Of a DNA stretch of 64,000 bases, positions 11,851 through 22,512 are shown one piece after another. The stretch spans positions 19,447,861-19,511,860 of the forward strand of contig OY992838.1 of assembly GCA_963921425.1 (NCBI GenBank), written 5' to 3'. Numbering within the stretch: position 1 is the first letter of the stretch; each line of letters opens with the position of its first letter. The translations under genes and the position numbers were made by a program. This DNA comes from Dryas octopetala (Eukaryota; Streptophyta; Magnoliopsida; Rosales; Rosaceae). The notes under the pieces were generated by a model. It saw only the letters and a program-made list of their open reading frames with translations. It was not told the DNA's origin and did no database searches.

Positions 11851-14800
11851 GGTGGACTATTAAAACCTCTTTGATACCATTAAATACTTATGTATTTACC
11901 ACCTGAGTTGTGACTCTTAAGCAAAGGATTAATTAGGAAAATCTCTTTACCATGGAGTTGTCCTGCTTTTTATCTTGAAAAGGCAGCAGAAATCGAAAGA
12001 GGAATACCAAGACTTGTCATTAACTATAAACCTCTTATGAAGCACTTAGGTGGATTAGATATCCTTTGCCAAACAAGAGAGATCTACTTAACAGACTTTA
12101 CAAGTCAGTAATCTTCTCTAAGTTTGATATGAAATCTAGATATTGGCAAATCCAGATCAAAGAAGAAGAAAGATATAAAACTGCTTTCACAGTCCTTTTT
12201 TCACTACGAGTGGAACATTATGCCCTTTGGGCTAAAAAATGCCCCATCAGAATTCCAAAACATTATGAATTAAATTTTTAATCCATATTCATCTTTCACT
12301 ATTGTCTATATTGATGATGTTCTTGTTTTCTCTGCATCTTTTGAGCAGCATGTTCGTCATTTGAAAATATTCCAAAAAATTGTGACGGATGCAGGTTTGG
12401 TTGTTTCAGCCCAAAAAATGGAAAATTTTCAAATTAAATTCGATCAGGTTTTTAGGTCATAATATCTTTCATGGTACTATTATTCATATTGACAGAGCCA
12501 TAGCGTTTGCTGATAAGTTTCTAGATGAAACAAAGGAAAAAACTCAACTTCAAAGGTTTCTAGGAAGCCTAAATTACATATATGATTTCTATGAGAATCT
12601 AGCCAAAGACAGTAGACTACTGTACCAAAGGCTGAAAAAGGATCCTTCTCCTTGGACCATAGAACATACTAAAGCAGTAAAAAGGCTTAAAGCCAAAGCT
12701 AAAGAGCTTCCTTGTTTAGCAATCTCAATCCCAGAAGCCTTTAAAATTGTAGAAACAGATGCCTTTGAACAGGGATATGGAGGTATTCTTAAGCAAAGAA
12801 TTGGTGAAAAAGAACAATTGGTCCGCTATACTTCTGGAGCTTGGAAACCAGCCCAACAGAAGTATTCGACCATTAAAAAAAAAAATTTAGCAATTGTACT
12901 TTGTATCACTAAATTTGAAAGTGATCTCCAAAATCAGGAGTTTTTAATTAGAGTTGATTGTAAAGCTGCTAAAAATGTTTTAACTAAAGATGTTAAAAAT
13001 ATTGCTTCTAAACAGATTTTTACTAGATGGCAAGCTATTCTATCTGCTTTTGATTTTTAAATAGAACATATCAAAGGAGAAGCTAACTCTTTGCCTGATT
13101 TTCTAACCAGAGAATTTTTACAGGGCAAAAATGAGGAGAACAGCAGACAAATAGCCACACTACAACAAGGAACTAAAAGGTTTCATAGAAGCAAAAGATA
13201 AGCAAATCTTGAAAGAAGAGGCTCCTAAAAGGACACCTTATGTTCCATCCATGGTACTCTCTCTCTGGCCTATTGAATCTGAACACCTGGATTTTCCACC
13301 AAATGAAATTGCACGGTTATACCTAATAGGTCACCTGCACCCTAAATTTGAGGGTAAAAATCAGTTTTTCTTCAAGTCTATTCTTCTTGAAGCAGGCTCA
13401 GTAAGAATTACTCATAATTACAGGAATGATTCTAAAAAAATCATTGGATTTTCGCAATTGCATATCTTAAAGGTATATTCCTTAAAAGGAATGGGGAGGA
13501 AATCTCATGGCTAAAAGCCGTTTCAGAAATCCAAAAATCTTCCCTAATTCTTATAATTATTATGATTATAAGCATGCCTGGGAAAATGTGTTGTGCATCC
13601 AAAATGAATTCTTTTCTCATTCTTGGTTTTTTCAGTTCCATATAAAAAAAAGGGTAATCTTCTCAACTGGTTTAAGGCCTGGCTTCTTATCTGGGGTCCT
13701 TCTATAGATATTCTCCCCTTTGAATTAAAGAATTCCTTCTATAAGTTCAGGATAACTAATTTCTCTTTAGAAGACTACTGGGAAGCTTTGTTCTGATTCT
13801 TTTATCTTTATGGATTAGCATGGATCCTAAAATGGGTTTATATAGTCTCTCTCCCTGATGAAGATGAAGGAAGTTATATCCCAGTCTTAAGAAAAAATAT
13901 TTCTGTAAAATGGTGGGATAGGTATAGTTTCGACCATCTTCTTCCTCCAAGGTTAATTTAAAATTAAAAATGTTCAGGAAGCTCTTAACCTTTCTGAAGT
14001 AGCTTCAGCTTCTCAGCCTTCACAGGAAGAAAAACCTCCTAAATTAGAAGGTTTGGTTAATCAGCTTAAAGCAGCTAATCCATTGTTGTCAGCCACTGAC
14101 CTAAAGCAACAATTATTAGAGACCTTTGAAGAAATTGACAAAATGTCTGCCGACACTGACAATGACAGCCATTTCAATAATGAAGATGACTGTGGAGGAA
14201 TCTTCACCAGCCTGCAGTAAAAAGCTTGTCGTATGCATAAAGAGACGGACCGACTCCACCCGCTATCAAGGACACGTGTCTCTAAAAGAATTGTTGATAA
14301 GATTTTCTGGTTTAGAAATCTTATCATTTCCCCTGTTCATTACTTTTAAAAAGTCTATTTAAACGAACCTCACTTGTATTCTGAGGTATTCGAAGTTTGA
14401 ATTTAGTTTTAAGTTTTAGATTTGCTTTAGAGACAAGAGTTAGAAACTCTGCCTCTCCTCTTTTCCTTAGAGTAAGAGTTTGTATAAGCTGTTTGGAGGT
14501 CCCCTGTTCCGACAGTAATTCTGTAAGCCTTATGTTTTCCTTATTTTCTTTTGTAATTTCAGTGTGGAATTATCCAATAATATATGTGTGTATTTTTCAA
14601 TTCTTGCTGATTTGTTTATTAAGTTATTACCTGTCATCACTTCCTATTTATAAATTCAAAAAAGATTAAATCTTGGGTATTTAATGGTATCAGAGCCAAG
14701 TAAGAGTTGTTAAACATAGTCCCTGTGACACTGGAACGGTCCAATTCCCCCAGTTACAAACATTGATCGACAACATTCTTGCTCTTTGTTTAAATTTGAT

Positions 14801-14985
14801 TGCTTTACTTTCTAGTCGAAGTTCGTTTAAGCCAGAGGTTAGGCGTTGAGGACGAAGTAGACTGTTGTTCCTGTTGACATATTGTAACGCAATCATTTTT
14901 CTCAAATGGCAAGTCTATTTAGATCTCTGTCTAGAAGATCGGATGGATCTGGATCCAGTGGTGTGATGAGGGTAAACAATACAGA
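11851..14985 (+). mobile_element. Endogenous pararetrovirus fragment (Caulimoviridae), broken
   Basis: Fossil copy of a plant pararetrovirus. Recognisable parts in order: reverse transcriptase (palm region around 12000-12400), RNase H (around 12740-13070, with the phrases VETDAFEQGYGGILKQ and LPDFLTREFLQ), a downstream poorly conserved frame, and an intergenic promoter-like region with a TATA-type CTATTTAAA at 14355-14363. Next come a leader, a Met-initiator tRNA primer-binding site TGGTATCAGAGCC at 14685-14697, and the first codons of a downstream open frame (MASLFRSLSRR) at about 14906. The copy therefore reads across the point where the circular genome is primed. It is clearly broken in several places and only part of the genome is present. 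A 16-bp direct repeat AGATGGTGGGTCAAAT flanks it (11835-11850 and 14986-15001). The genus is not resolved. Confidence 0.75.
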
Positions 14986-15176
14986 AGATGGTGGGTCAAA
15001 TAGTCACATGATTTTGTTTTAAATTTAAACAAAGTGGTACAAAATGGAGATTAAAGGGTTGGAGAAGTATTTGACCCAGAAGTAATTCCCTGTAAAGATT
15101 TTCATTAATCAAATAAACATGAATATTCAGAAAAAAAATATTCCATAAAACATACAAGGTAAAGTAACAAGTATAA

Positions 15177-16845
15177 TATCACGCCCAAAATAGATAATAA
15201 CTTAATTAACTAGATCCTCCATCCTCATCCATACAAACTGTACATCTCTAGGCCATGAAGTAAAAATTACATCATATTCGTATCCAGAAAATTGTAAATC
15301 ATCCACTTAGGAAACATAAGCTCGCCACATCTCGTGCATATTCACAAGCAGGTAGATAAGCTCGCCACTTTTCGTGCAGAGTGATCTTGATGCACAGGCA
15401 GGCAGGTAAGCTCGCCACTTCCTGTGCAAAGTGATCTCGATGCACGAGCAGACATGAATACTCGTCACTCCCCGTGCTGAGTAAATCGATGCAAGGGTAG
15501 ACAAGAATGCTCGCCACTTCCCATGTAGAGCGAATTGATACACGGGCATGCATATATAGTTGTACGTTGCCAGATTAAATTTTGTATCTGGTAGGAGGAG
15601 GGTACTAATATGACGGTTTGGAACCGCTTTCCATAATCAACAAATCATAATTATCCAAATCAAATTCATACACCTTTCATAAAACAGTTCAAAGCTTTGA
15701 CAACAAAACTCAAATCTTATCATAAATATACACTTTTTCAAGCCATATAATCTCAAAACACAATCCATCAAAACTTTGAATACACAATTATCCATAAACA
15801 TATATAAAATAAGCTTTTTAAAACATAAATGTACTTCTTTAAAACTTCTCATAATTCCTTTCTTTGTAACTCAAAGTTTTAAAGACTATAATCCAAACTC
15901 ATTCCACAAAAATATGCTCTTAAGCTAAAATAGAAAGTAATCATAAATGTGAATTATACTTATCTCCAAGTTAAATAAAATCACCATTTAAAGCTCATTT
16001 AAATAAAAATGCATAAATTTATAATTTAAATTCAAGGTTACGAAAACCATTCAAAAACCAAAGTCCAACTCACAGTGCGAATTCAGCGTCGATCCTCCGT
16101 CGGATTGTCTTGAGTCTCTTTGATATTGCCTAAAATTGAGTCAATCCAACACCGGAGGTGGCCGAAATCAGGGAGAGAAATGGCGGCGGTTTTCAGGTAT
16201 TCCGGCATGAATTCTTTGTCGTGGGTGGTTGGTCGGCAAGCTACTAGTGGAGGAACAATCGGCCGGTCAGAGAGGAACACTCTGGTGGTCTTGGTTTGCT
16301 GGGGAACTGGTCCGAGTGGCTGGGTTCGGTGGTGGGGGCACCAGCCTAGTAGTGTTGCGGGAGAAGAGAGAAAGAGAGAGTGCGGGAAAGAGATGAGAGT
16401 GAGAGGGTTCTAGAGAGAGGAGAAAGTGTGTGCTGGGTTTTATTTAAAAAAAAAAAAAATCCAACTTTTCCAAAATTTCCAAATGCGTCCCTTTTATTCT
16501 CTTGTTCGTAATTTTTCGTACATAACTCGGATTCGCGAATCGTTTCCTCCTACGTGTTTGTGAGTTTGAAACCTATTTAACCGACTAAAAATTTTGGGAC
16601 AAATGTCTCTCTTTTATTTTCCTCAAATTTAAACTCCAAATCACCTTAATTGACTTAAAATAAATTCCAATAACTCATTGTATCCTCAATAGATTTTCAA
16701 AAAAATTCTCCAATCATTTAAATCGTCTCCAAAATATTTAGAAAATATTTACTAAGCTCCCACGACTCAACTTTTCTTTAAGCTTCTTAAGTCTACAACC
16801 AATATAAATTCAAATTTCAGTAGAAATTTGGGTCGGGTTGTTACA
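15177..16845 (-). mobile_element. Ty3/gypsy 3' LTR with polypurine tract
   Basis: On the minus strand a polypurine tract (AAGGGGGGAGAT, 16846-16857) precedes TGTAACAACCCG at 16845, a typical gypsy LTR start. Just upstream, GGACGAAATTTTGTAAGG resembles the end of a chromovirus pol frame. The LTR runs down to about 15177 (ending GGGCGTGATA), roughly 1.67 kb, and holds a tandem repeat cluster. The 15177 end is inferred from the expected terminal motif. No second LTR was found, so the element is a partial, old copy. Confidence 0.6.
15305..15555. repeat. ~60-bp tandem repeat inside the gypsy LTR
   Basis: Four to five imperfect units built on AAGCTCGCCACTTCCCGTGC followed by a TGATCTCGATGCACGGGCAG-like half. 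Units differ by scattered substitutions and small gaps. Both minus-strand open frames across the cluster follow the repeat period, so they are not genes. Confidence 0.75.
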
Positions 16846-16857
16846 ATCTCCCCCCTT

Positions 16858-17936
16858 ACAAAATTTCGTCCTTGAAAGTTGACACAAGTTATGAATCGAC
16901 ACAAATACTGATCTTGCAGCTTAATTCTCTCTATGTTCTCCAAGTCGCTTGTCAAGATACAGTTCACTCCAAGGTTTAGTTTTAGAAAATCATCCTTACA
17001 CGCAGTTCCTCGTTCTTTTGATCTAACAGAAATATGTGATTCCTTAACTTATTGCTTGACTAATACCGTAGGCCATACAAGCTTGTCGTAACTGTAGAAA
17101 TTCGAAAATATATCACTCCAAGCGATTAGTCTATATGTCCATCAAGAGTCTTATTAAGTGTATTTAATAATGAAACTCTCATAGTGTAGCCAGTGCCAAA
17201 AATAACTAGAGGTAAAAAAAAAAAATTCCTGAATTCTCCAACGTGGCAATTGTATGATACAAGGAGTGCGTGTAATTCGTCATCACGAACAAGTGTAAGA
17301 AAAAAAAACAATGAGATAGGTAAGTACCCCAAAACATAAATTTTGGTCTAACTTGTGCATCCTAACGAGTCTCGCTAATCCCTCTGTTGACCACATGTCG
17401 GTGTGACTATTCCAAATCCCACCGCGCTTCCTTTGTGCCACTCTCCTATAGTATTTAACATAAAATCTGATTACAACTCCAAAAACATTAGTTACTTCAT
17501 CCTTCAAACCTTTCCGTACTCATTATCCATGAATGTGAGAAATAAACTCAAATCATGAACTAAGAAATCTCCCTTAAGCTTCCATCATAAACGTGTGATT
17601 TATTCAGGCCAATCTCAACTCCACATATCCAAACTTTCACCCTAAGATAATTACATTCCCAAAATAATCCAACTCCCCATTACCATCCATCAAGTCATCT
17701 TCAACCTCAACTTGTGAAAACTTAGTATCGCTTGGGATAAATTCATTCCTTATTCAATTTTTGGATTCACCTGCTATTGATGTAAGTTGTCTGTCATTTT
17801 TCTATTCTCCTTACCCCCCTTGAATTCATTTATTTTTCCATATACTTACATTTTCCCCATTTCCTCTTATCAATAACCAATCACACTGCACACTTTTCTC
17901 AATGAGTTCGAGGTCGCTCTTTTTCTCTCTTCTCAG
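16858..17936. other. Unrecognised non-coding stretch beside the gypsy LTR
   Basis: Probably degraded interior of the gypsy element on the minus strand, because it lies on the internal side of the polypurine tract. I recognise no pol domain. Bases 17905-17936 look like a polypyrimidine tract and splice acceptor for the exon beginning at 17937. Confidence 0.35.
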
Positions 17937-18185
17937 CAACATCCATTAGTTGTATTTCCAGGAAGTGAAGTTCCAAAGTGGTTTAGTTGTCGTAAGGATT
18001 TGGATGAGCAAAGTGATACATGTGAATTTTCTATTGAAACCCATCAAAATTTCAATTGGAAGAACAAAGGATTGGCTCTCTGTGTTGTTGTTGAACCAAT
18101 GCAAACCACACCTGATTGGTTCTATTTCAAAGCCAAAATTCATATTAATGATACATTGGTTCATGATATTATTTTTGGTAGTTAA
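17937..18185 (+). pseudogene. Orphan C-terminal exon of a TIR-NBS-LRR resistance gene
   Basis: An open reading block of 82 codons follows a good polypyrimidine tract and acceptor (TTCTCAG, ending 17936). It carries FPGSEVPKWFSCRKD and then CEFSIETHQNFNWKNKGLAL, the pattern of the post-LRR C-JID domain at the end of TNL immune receptors. It ends at a TAA at 18183-18185. No TIR, NB-ARC or LRR sequence lies upstream in the window; the neighbouring DNA is transposon-like. I read it as a displaced or orphaned fragment of a resistance gene rather than a working gene. It could be the last exon of a transcript that starts elsewhere, but nothing shows that. Confidence 0.6.
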
Positions 18186-18405
18186 GCTTCTTTTATATAC
18201 ATCATAATATTAGAAACTCTAGCCCATTGGGCCTAGAAGGAATTACAATGGGTTGAGAGAAGAATGTACATCGAGGATGAGAGGGTGGAAAACATGTAAG
18301 CCTTATTTAATTACAAGCCCAATAAATAAATTACATCGCCTTAAATAATTACAACTCATTCAAATGCATTTGAATATTCGGCTAATCACATAACTCAATT
18401 ATACT

Positions 18406-18729
18406 ATGGCCTCATCCAGTGCTGGACACTTGGATCTAGAAAAGAAGCTTGATCCTGATTTACTGTATGATCTAACAATGGATGATTACATCAACTTCCT
18501 CTGTGCCTTGGATTACAATAGTGAACAAATTAAGGCGATTACAAGAAAGGCTGTAGCATGCAATAAGAGTAAGACCAAGTCAAGTCAACTGTGCGAGTTG
18601 AATTACCCAACAATCTCAGTGGTGTTTAATGTGTCACGGTTGTCAAAATTGGACATTACTATTCCAAGAACTGTCACGGTCGTTATTGACACAGTCACAA
18701 CACCAAGAGGATCAATGGATTCGCTATAA
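18406..18729 (+). CDS. Hypothetical protein, 107 aa
   Basis: An ATG-started frame (MASSSAGHLDLEKKLDPDLL) with ordinary amino-acid balance in its first 65 residues, including an acidic block (LYDLTMDDYINFLCALDYN) and a basic one (RKAVACNKSKTKS). I recognise no domain. Its last 40 codons lie antisense to the tail of the plant-mobile-domain remnant, which weakens the case for translation. It may be a piece of a transposon gene. Low confidence that it is real. Confidence 0.25.
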   Translation: MASSSAGHLDLEKKLDPDLLYDLTMDDYINFLCALDYNSEQIKAITRKAVACNKSKTKSSQLCELNYPTISVVFNVSRLSKLDITIPRTVTVVIDTVTTPRGSMDSL

Positions 18730-19880
18730 AGGGAGAAGGAGAAGTCCCTCATCAATGTCGGCTTGAAGATGAAATTTCTCTCATCATCCATGAGGCTCGT
18801 AGCCAATGATGTGTTTTTGGAGGGAAATTTCTTGAACCACCGGTAGATCAACTGAAAATACTCAGGCCTGAAAGTTTCATTACTATGATCGTCAACAAAG
18901 GCGGCATAAAATGTTGGTTTCACCACAATACCCTTCAAGTGCTTCCATATAAACATTTGAAGAAAAATATTTGACACGCAAGCTTCTTCGGGCTTATAAC
19001 CAACATTACGCCTTTCATTTGTTATTATGTAGTCCAATGAACGGTAAAAGTGCTTGAGGAACATAGAAGCCAATGGAAGGACTGTGGGTTTGGAAAGAAT
19101 CAAAGCCAAGGAAAAAACTTTTTCTTGAACGGAATCATCGCTATGGGAAAGAAAAAACTTATTGAGCCACAAGCTGAGAAGGGCTTCTAGTCTATATCCG
19201 GAATCATGGCCTTTTCCGTTTTGAAAGACACCATTCTCTCCAATAGAGCCCCAAAAATGCCTCACCCACAAGGAAAAATGATAAACTTTGCTCCTGAACC
19301 CGGATTCAGATCAAGACTCAAAATAGGAGAATAGGAATTTTCGTTGCCAACCATTGGGAGGCCCATTATATTTGTCACGTCCTCAAGTGTGGGAGCGAAC
19401 TCTCCCCAGAAGGATATGAAGGTATGAGTCTGTGTACTCCACCGGTGAACAACATGTCGAAGTAATGTCAAATCTTTCGGCACATTGCAAAACTTTGAAA
19501 GAAATACTGCCCAAAGTATTTTGGATTTATCTAGAATAGCTCGAATGTGAGGTATGCCTAGATCATGACTCACCCAACTGGCTCATTCCTTACCAATTCC
19601 ATAAGGGTATTTGAATGACAAAGAGATTGTCGGGTACTCTTCTCTTTCGATGCACAATCGGGAAACAGAACTAGGGTCTATCTTGGGAACATGCACCAAT
19701 GAATCTTCCAGATCTACTACCAGGCATTTCTCATCATCAGGACCATTATATTATAGCACATATCTCATGCCTCCCCTTAATCCATCATTAGAAAAAAACT
19801 GGTCAATCAATGAACGTGAGTCGCCATAAAGGGACTTGAAAGCCATGTTTGGTGAGGAAGCTCCTCGAATTAAGCCTTGC
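18603..19880 (-). pseudogene. Plant mobile domain (PMD/MAIN-like) gene remnant
   Basis: Minus-strand blocks match the plant mobile domain family found in MAIN/MAIL proteins and some MULE transposons. In order: NMAFKSLYGDSRSLIDQFFS (about 19810-19860), LGIPHIRAILDKSKILWAVF and FWGEFAPTLEDVTNIMGLP (19340-19570), then a second block (LILSKPTVLPLASMFLKHFY, RPEYFQLIYRWFKKF) at 18800-19150. Two frame disruptions are visible. One lies near 19260-19270, where the first block ends at a TGA after FPCG while the next frame continues as WVRHFWGS. The other lies near 19570-19600. As the blocks are long and well ordered, decay looks recent. It could be a host gene or cargo of a lost MULE. Confidence 0.6.
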
Positions 19881-22043
19881 AAACAAATAAACAAAAAAAA
19901 AAAAAAAACAAGATAACCAAGGTTATTCCATGCCAAACAAGCGTGTATACGAGTAAACAAATAAACAAAAGGGGGGAAGCTCAAGCCTATGTCTTTGTTT
20001 TTCATACCGACTTCAATAGGAAAAGTCAATCATGGTTCACAGAAGAGGAAACATGCAACATACCAAAGTAAAAAAAAAAAAAAAAAGAGAACCATGCACA
20101 TCAAGCCAAGTTACCTCAACAACATTAAAAAAATAAAAAAATAAAAAATGATCCCCCATTATGAGGGGCACTCCCAAGACATATATACACAATGCACTCA
20201 AGCCATGCCAAATTAAGATTAATCAAGTTATCCAAGCCATACTTTAAAAAAATTAAAAAAAAAAAATTTTAGACCCCTCAACCCCAAGAAGCTCACATAT
20301 GTTGTGTGTATATGCCAAGCTATTTAATAATAATGAAGAGAATAGAAAAAAAAAATATATATATATACAACCTAAACATATTTAGGAAACCCATGATACT
20401 TTAAATGAAGTTTCCTCATAAGGAATTACTCACGTGATAGAGAATGGAAGAATCAAGTTTGACTACTCATTATTCCACAAGAAGGTAGTACCTGCACAGA
20501 AAAAAAAAAAAAAAAAAAAAAAAGAGATGAGAAATCAATATGATTTATTGATTTATGCCAAGCTCACTCTTTTACAAACCAAGTCCACCCTCAAAAGCAC
20601 TCCTCGCCCAAGCTCAAGCACGACCCATTCAAAGTCTCAAGGCATACCCACCTCCATCTTGGAATTCTGAATACCATGTATTCAACTTTCTCACAATTCA
20701 ACGCCTAAAGAAATAGGTAATACATATATACCTACTACAATGCCTACATCACCTCAAAATACCCCTTCTAAAGCTATATATATATATATATATATATATA
20801 TTTTCTATGCATCTCATGCTATTACATACATATATTTTCCGCACATTTCCGCACCTAAACCCTAAACCCTATATATGTATGTATATATATACACATATTT
20901 CCTGCACATATATATATTCTGCATATATACATATATATAAATAATCATGTGTGTGCGGACCCGGGAATTTTTGTTACAGGGGGCAAGAGTTGGGCATGGG
21001 TAGGATTGGGTCGAGTTTAAGCCCAACTCACCCACCAAATCGATTTGAACAAAAAATGAAATGAGGCTTTTACACATTTAAAAGCCTATGCAGGTACCAG
21101 AAAGTCCCAGACCTTGTTTTTTTTTTTTTTTTTTGCTTAAGAAACATTTATTTGTACAAACATACATACATAAAATTATATATATCCATCAATTATTAAA
21201 TTTGTAGTCTATAATCCATAATCATGTAATCAACAAAAGTACAAAAAAAAATTGGTAGTCTACAATCTGCACCTAATAATTAAAAATAAAAAGCTACAAT
21301 CCATACCTCTCTCTCACACATAGCCATAGCTAACAAATAAAAAGCTCATGAAAAAAAAAAAAAAAAAAAAAAAAAAAGAGAGCTCAATCTAACACATCCA
21401 GCCATCCAAAACATTACATGGACATGATGTCACTCTTATAGAAACCTGAATGTCACTCTCATCCAGCCCCAAATGTGACCACTTTTGCTTTACAATCTTG
21501 TACTTCTAAGAATTGAAACCTAAATGATACAAATTGATGCAATTTCAGTACTAAAAGATCAAGTAGGGGAAGAACATTTTAATAAAAGATCAAAAAGACT
21601 TAAGTACCTTAGGCCACTCCATAAAAGTTTAAATTTTAATCATATAGTGAGATATGCTCCTACTCAAGGCAAGAAACCTAAACCAATCAAAACAAAATAC
21701 AAGTATGATTAGCCACACTAGAATATCATAATTTAACAAAGATAGTGTGTGTATATATATATATATATATATATCTTGTCTAAATTGGTGAAAGTTGGAA
21801 CTTTGCTAAATGACATGGGTATAAGACACATGGACGTGGGTAGCAAGTGCTTTTGGTTAGCAAATGGGGAATAAGACAAAACTGAAAATCTTGTATGCAG
21901 TGATGTATTTGGTCTCTTAAATTTCTTGGTCAGATGATGTATTGATGGCTTTCTACCAAGCTAAAGTGATTGCTCACTAAACAATTCCTCGGCTGACATG
22001 CAAAAATCTCCCAGTTGGCAAAAAGTGACTCAGCAATGCCAAG
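19881..22043. other. AT-rich non-coding stretch with simple repeats
   Basis: No gene is recognised. It holds many poly-A runs (20066-20085, 20501-20523, 21351-21377), TA microsatellites (20777-20801, 21755-21774) and long TATATG-type runs at 20865-20940. Short open frames at 20434-20670 and 21524-21712 are AT-driven and have no domain. Confidence 0.5.
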
Positions 22044-22220
22044 CTTATCTATAGCCCATCATCCTTATCTCATCAACAGCTATCCCATTACTCAAAAAAC
22101 TGTCAACAGTTATCTACCAATTCTCAAGGGCTTACGTCATCTTTTTGGCATTATATATCTAAGCCGTCCACGTGTCCCTTGGAAGATGGAAACCCTAGTA
22201 CAATCCAAGTACTATATAAA
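22044..22220 (+). promoter_or_regulatory. Light-responsive-type promoter arrangement without a recognised gene
   Basis: Two I-box cores in reverse form (CTTATC at 22044-22049 and 22064-22069) are followed by a G-box CACGTG at 22169-22174 and a TATA box TATATAAA at 22213-22220. This order and spacing resemble promoters of plant photosynthetic genes such as LHC and RBCS. No matching coding region follows in the next 300 bases, so it may be an orphan promoter or chance. Basis: motifs seen, role inferred. Confidence 0.3.
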
Positions 22221-22512
22221 GCAACCAAGGGCTACAGTACAAAGGCCCCCGCCTCCACAAAAACCCAATTTACTTTTTCCAAATCCATTCTCAATTTTGA
22301 TATCAACATAAACGTGTCCAAATTGATATCAACTTTTATGTCCAATAAGCAAATTTGCAATGAAAAATGTATATCAAACAACCTGCGACATATCAAACAA
22401 CCTACGGCATATTGAAAAATTGATATCAAACAAGGGTCCACAAATACTTATATATTTTGGTTGCTACTTGTTATAGCAACCTACGGCATTGGACTTTAAT
22501 TCTTCTTTCTTT

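Noticed and set aside
15299-15553. Two minus-strand frames with repeated peptides
   Set aside because: They translate the ~60-bp tandem repeat in a gypsy LTR.
22015-22441. Short frames downstream of the promoter-like motifs
   Set aside because: They overlap the promoter motifs themselves and have no recognisable domain or plausible start.
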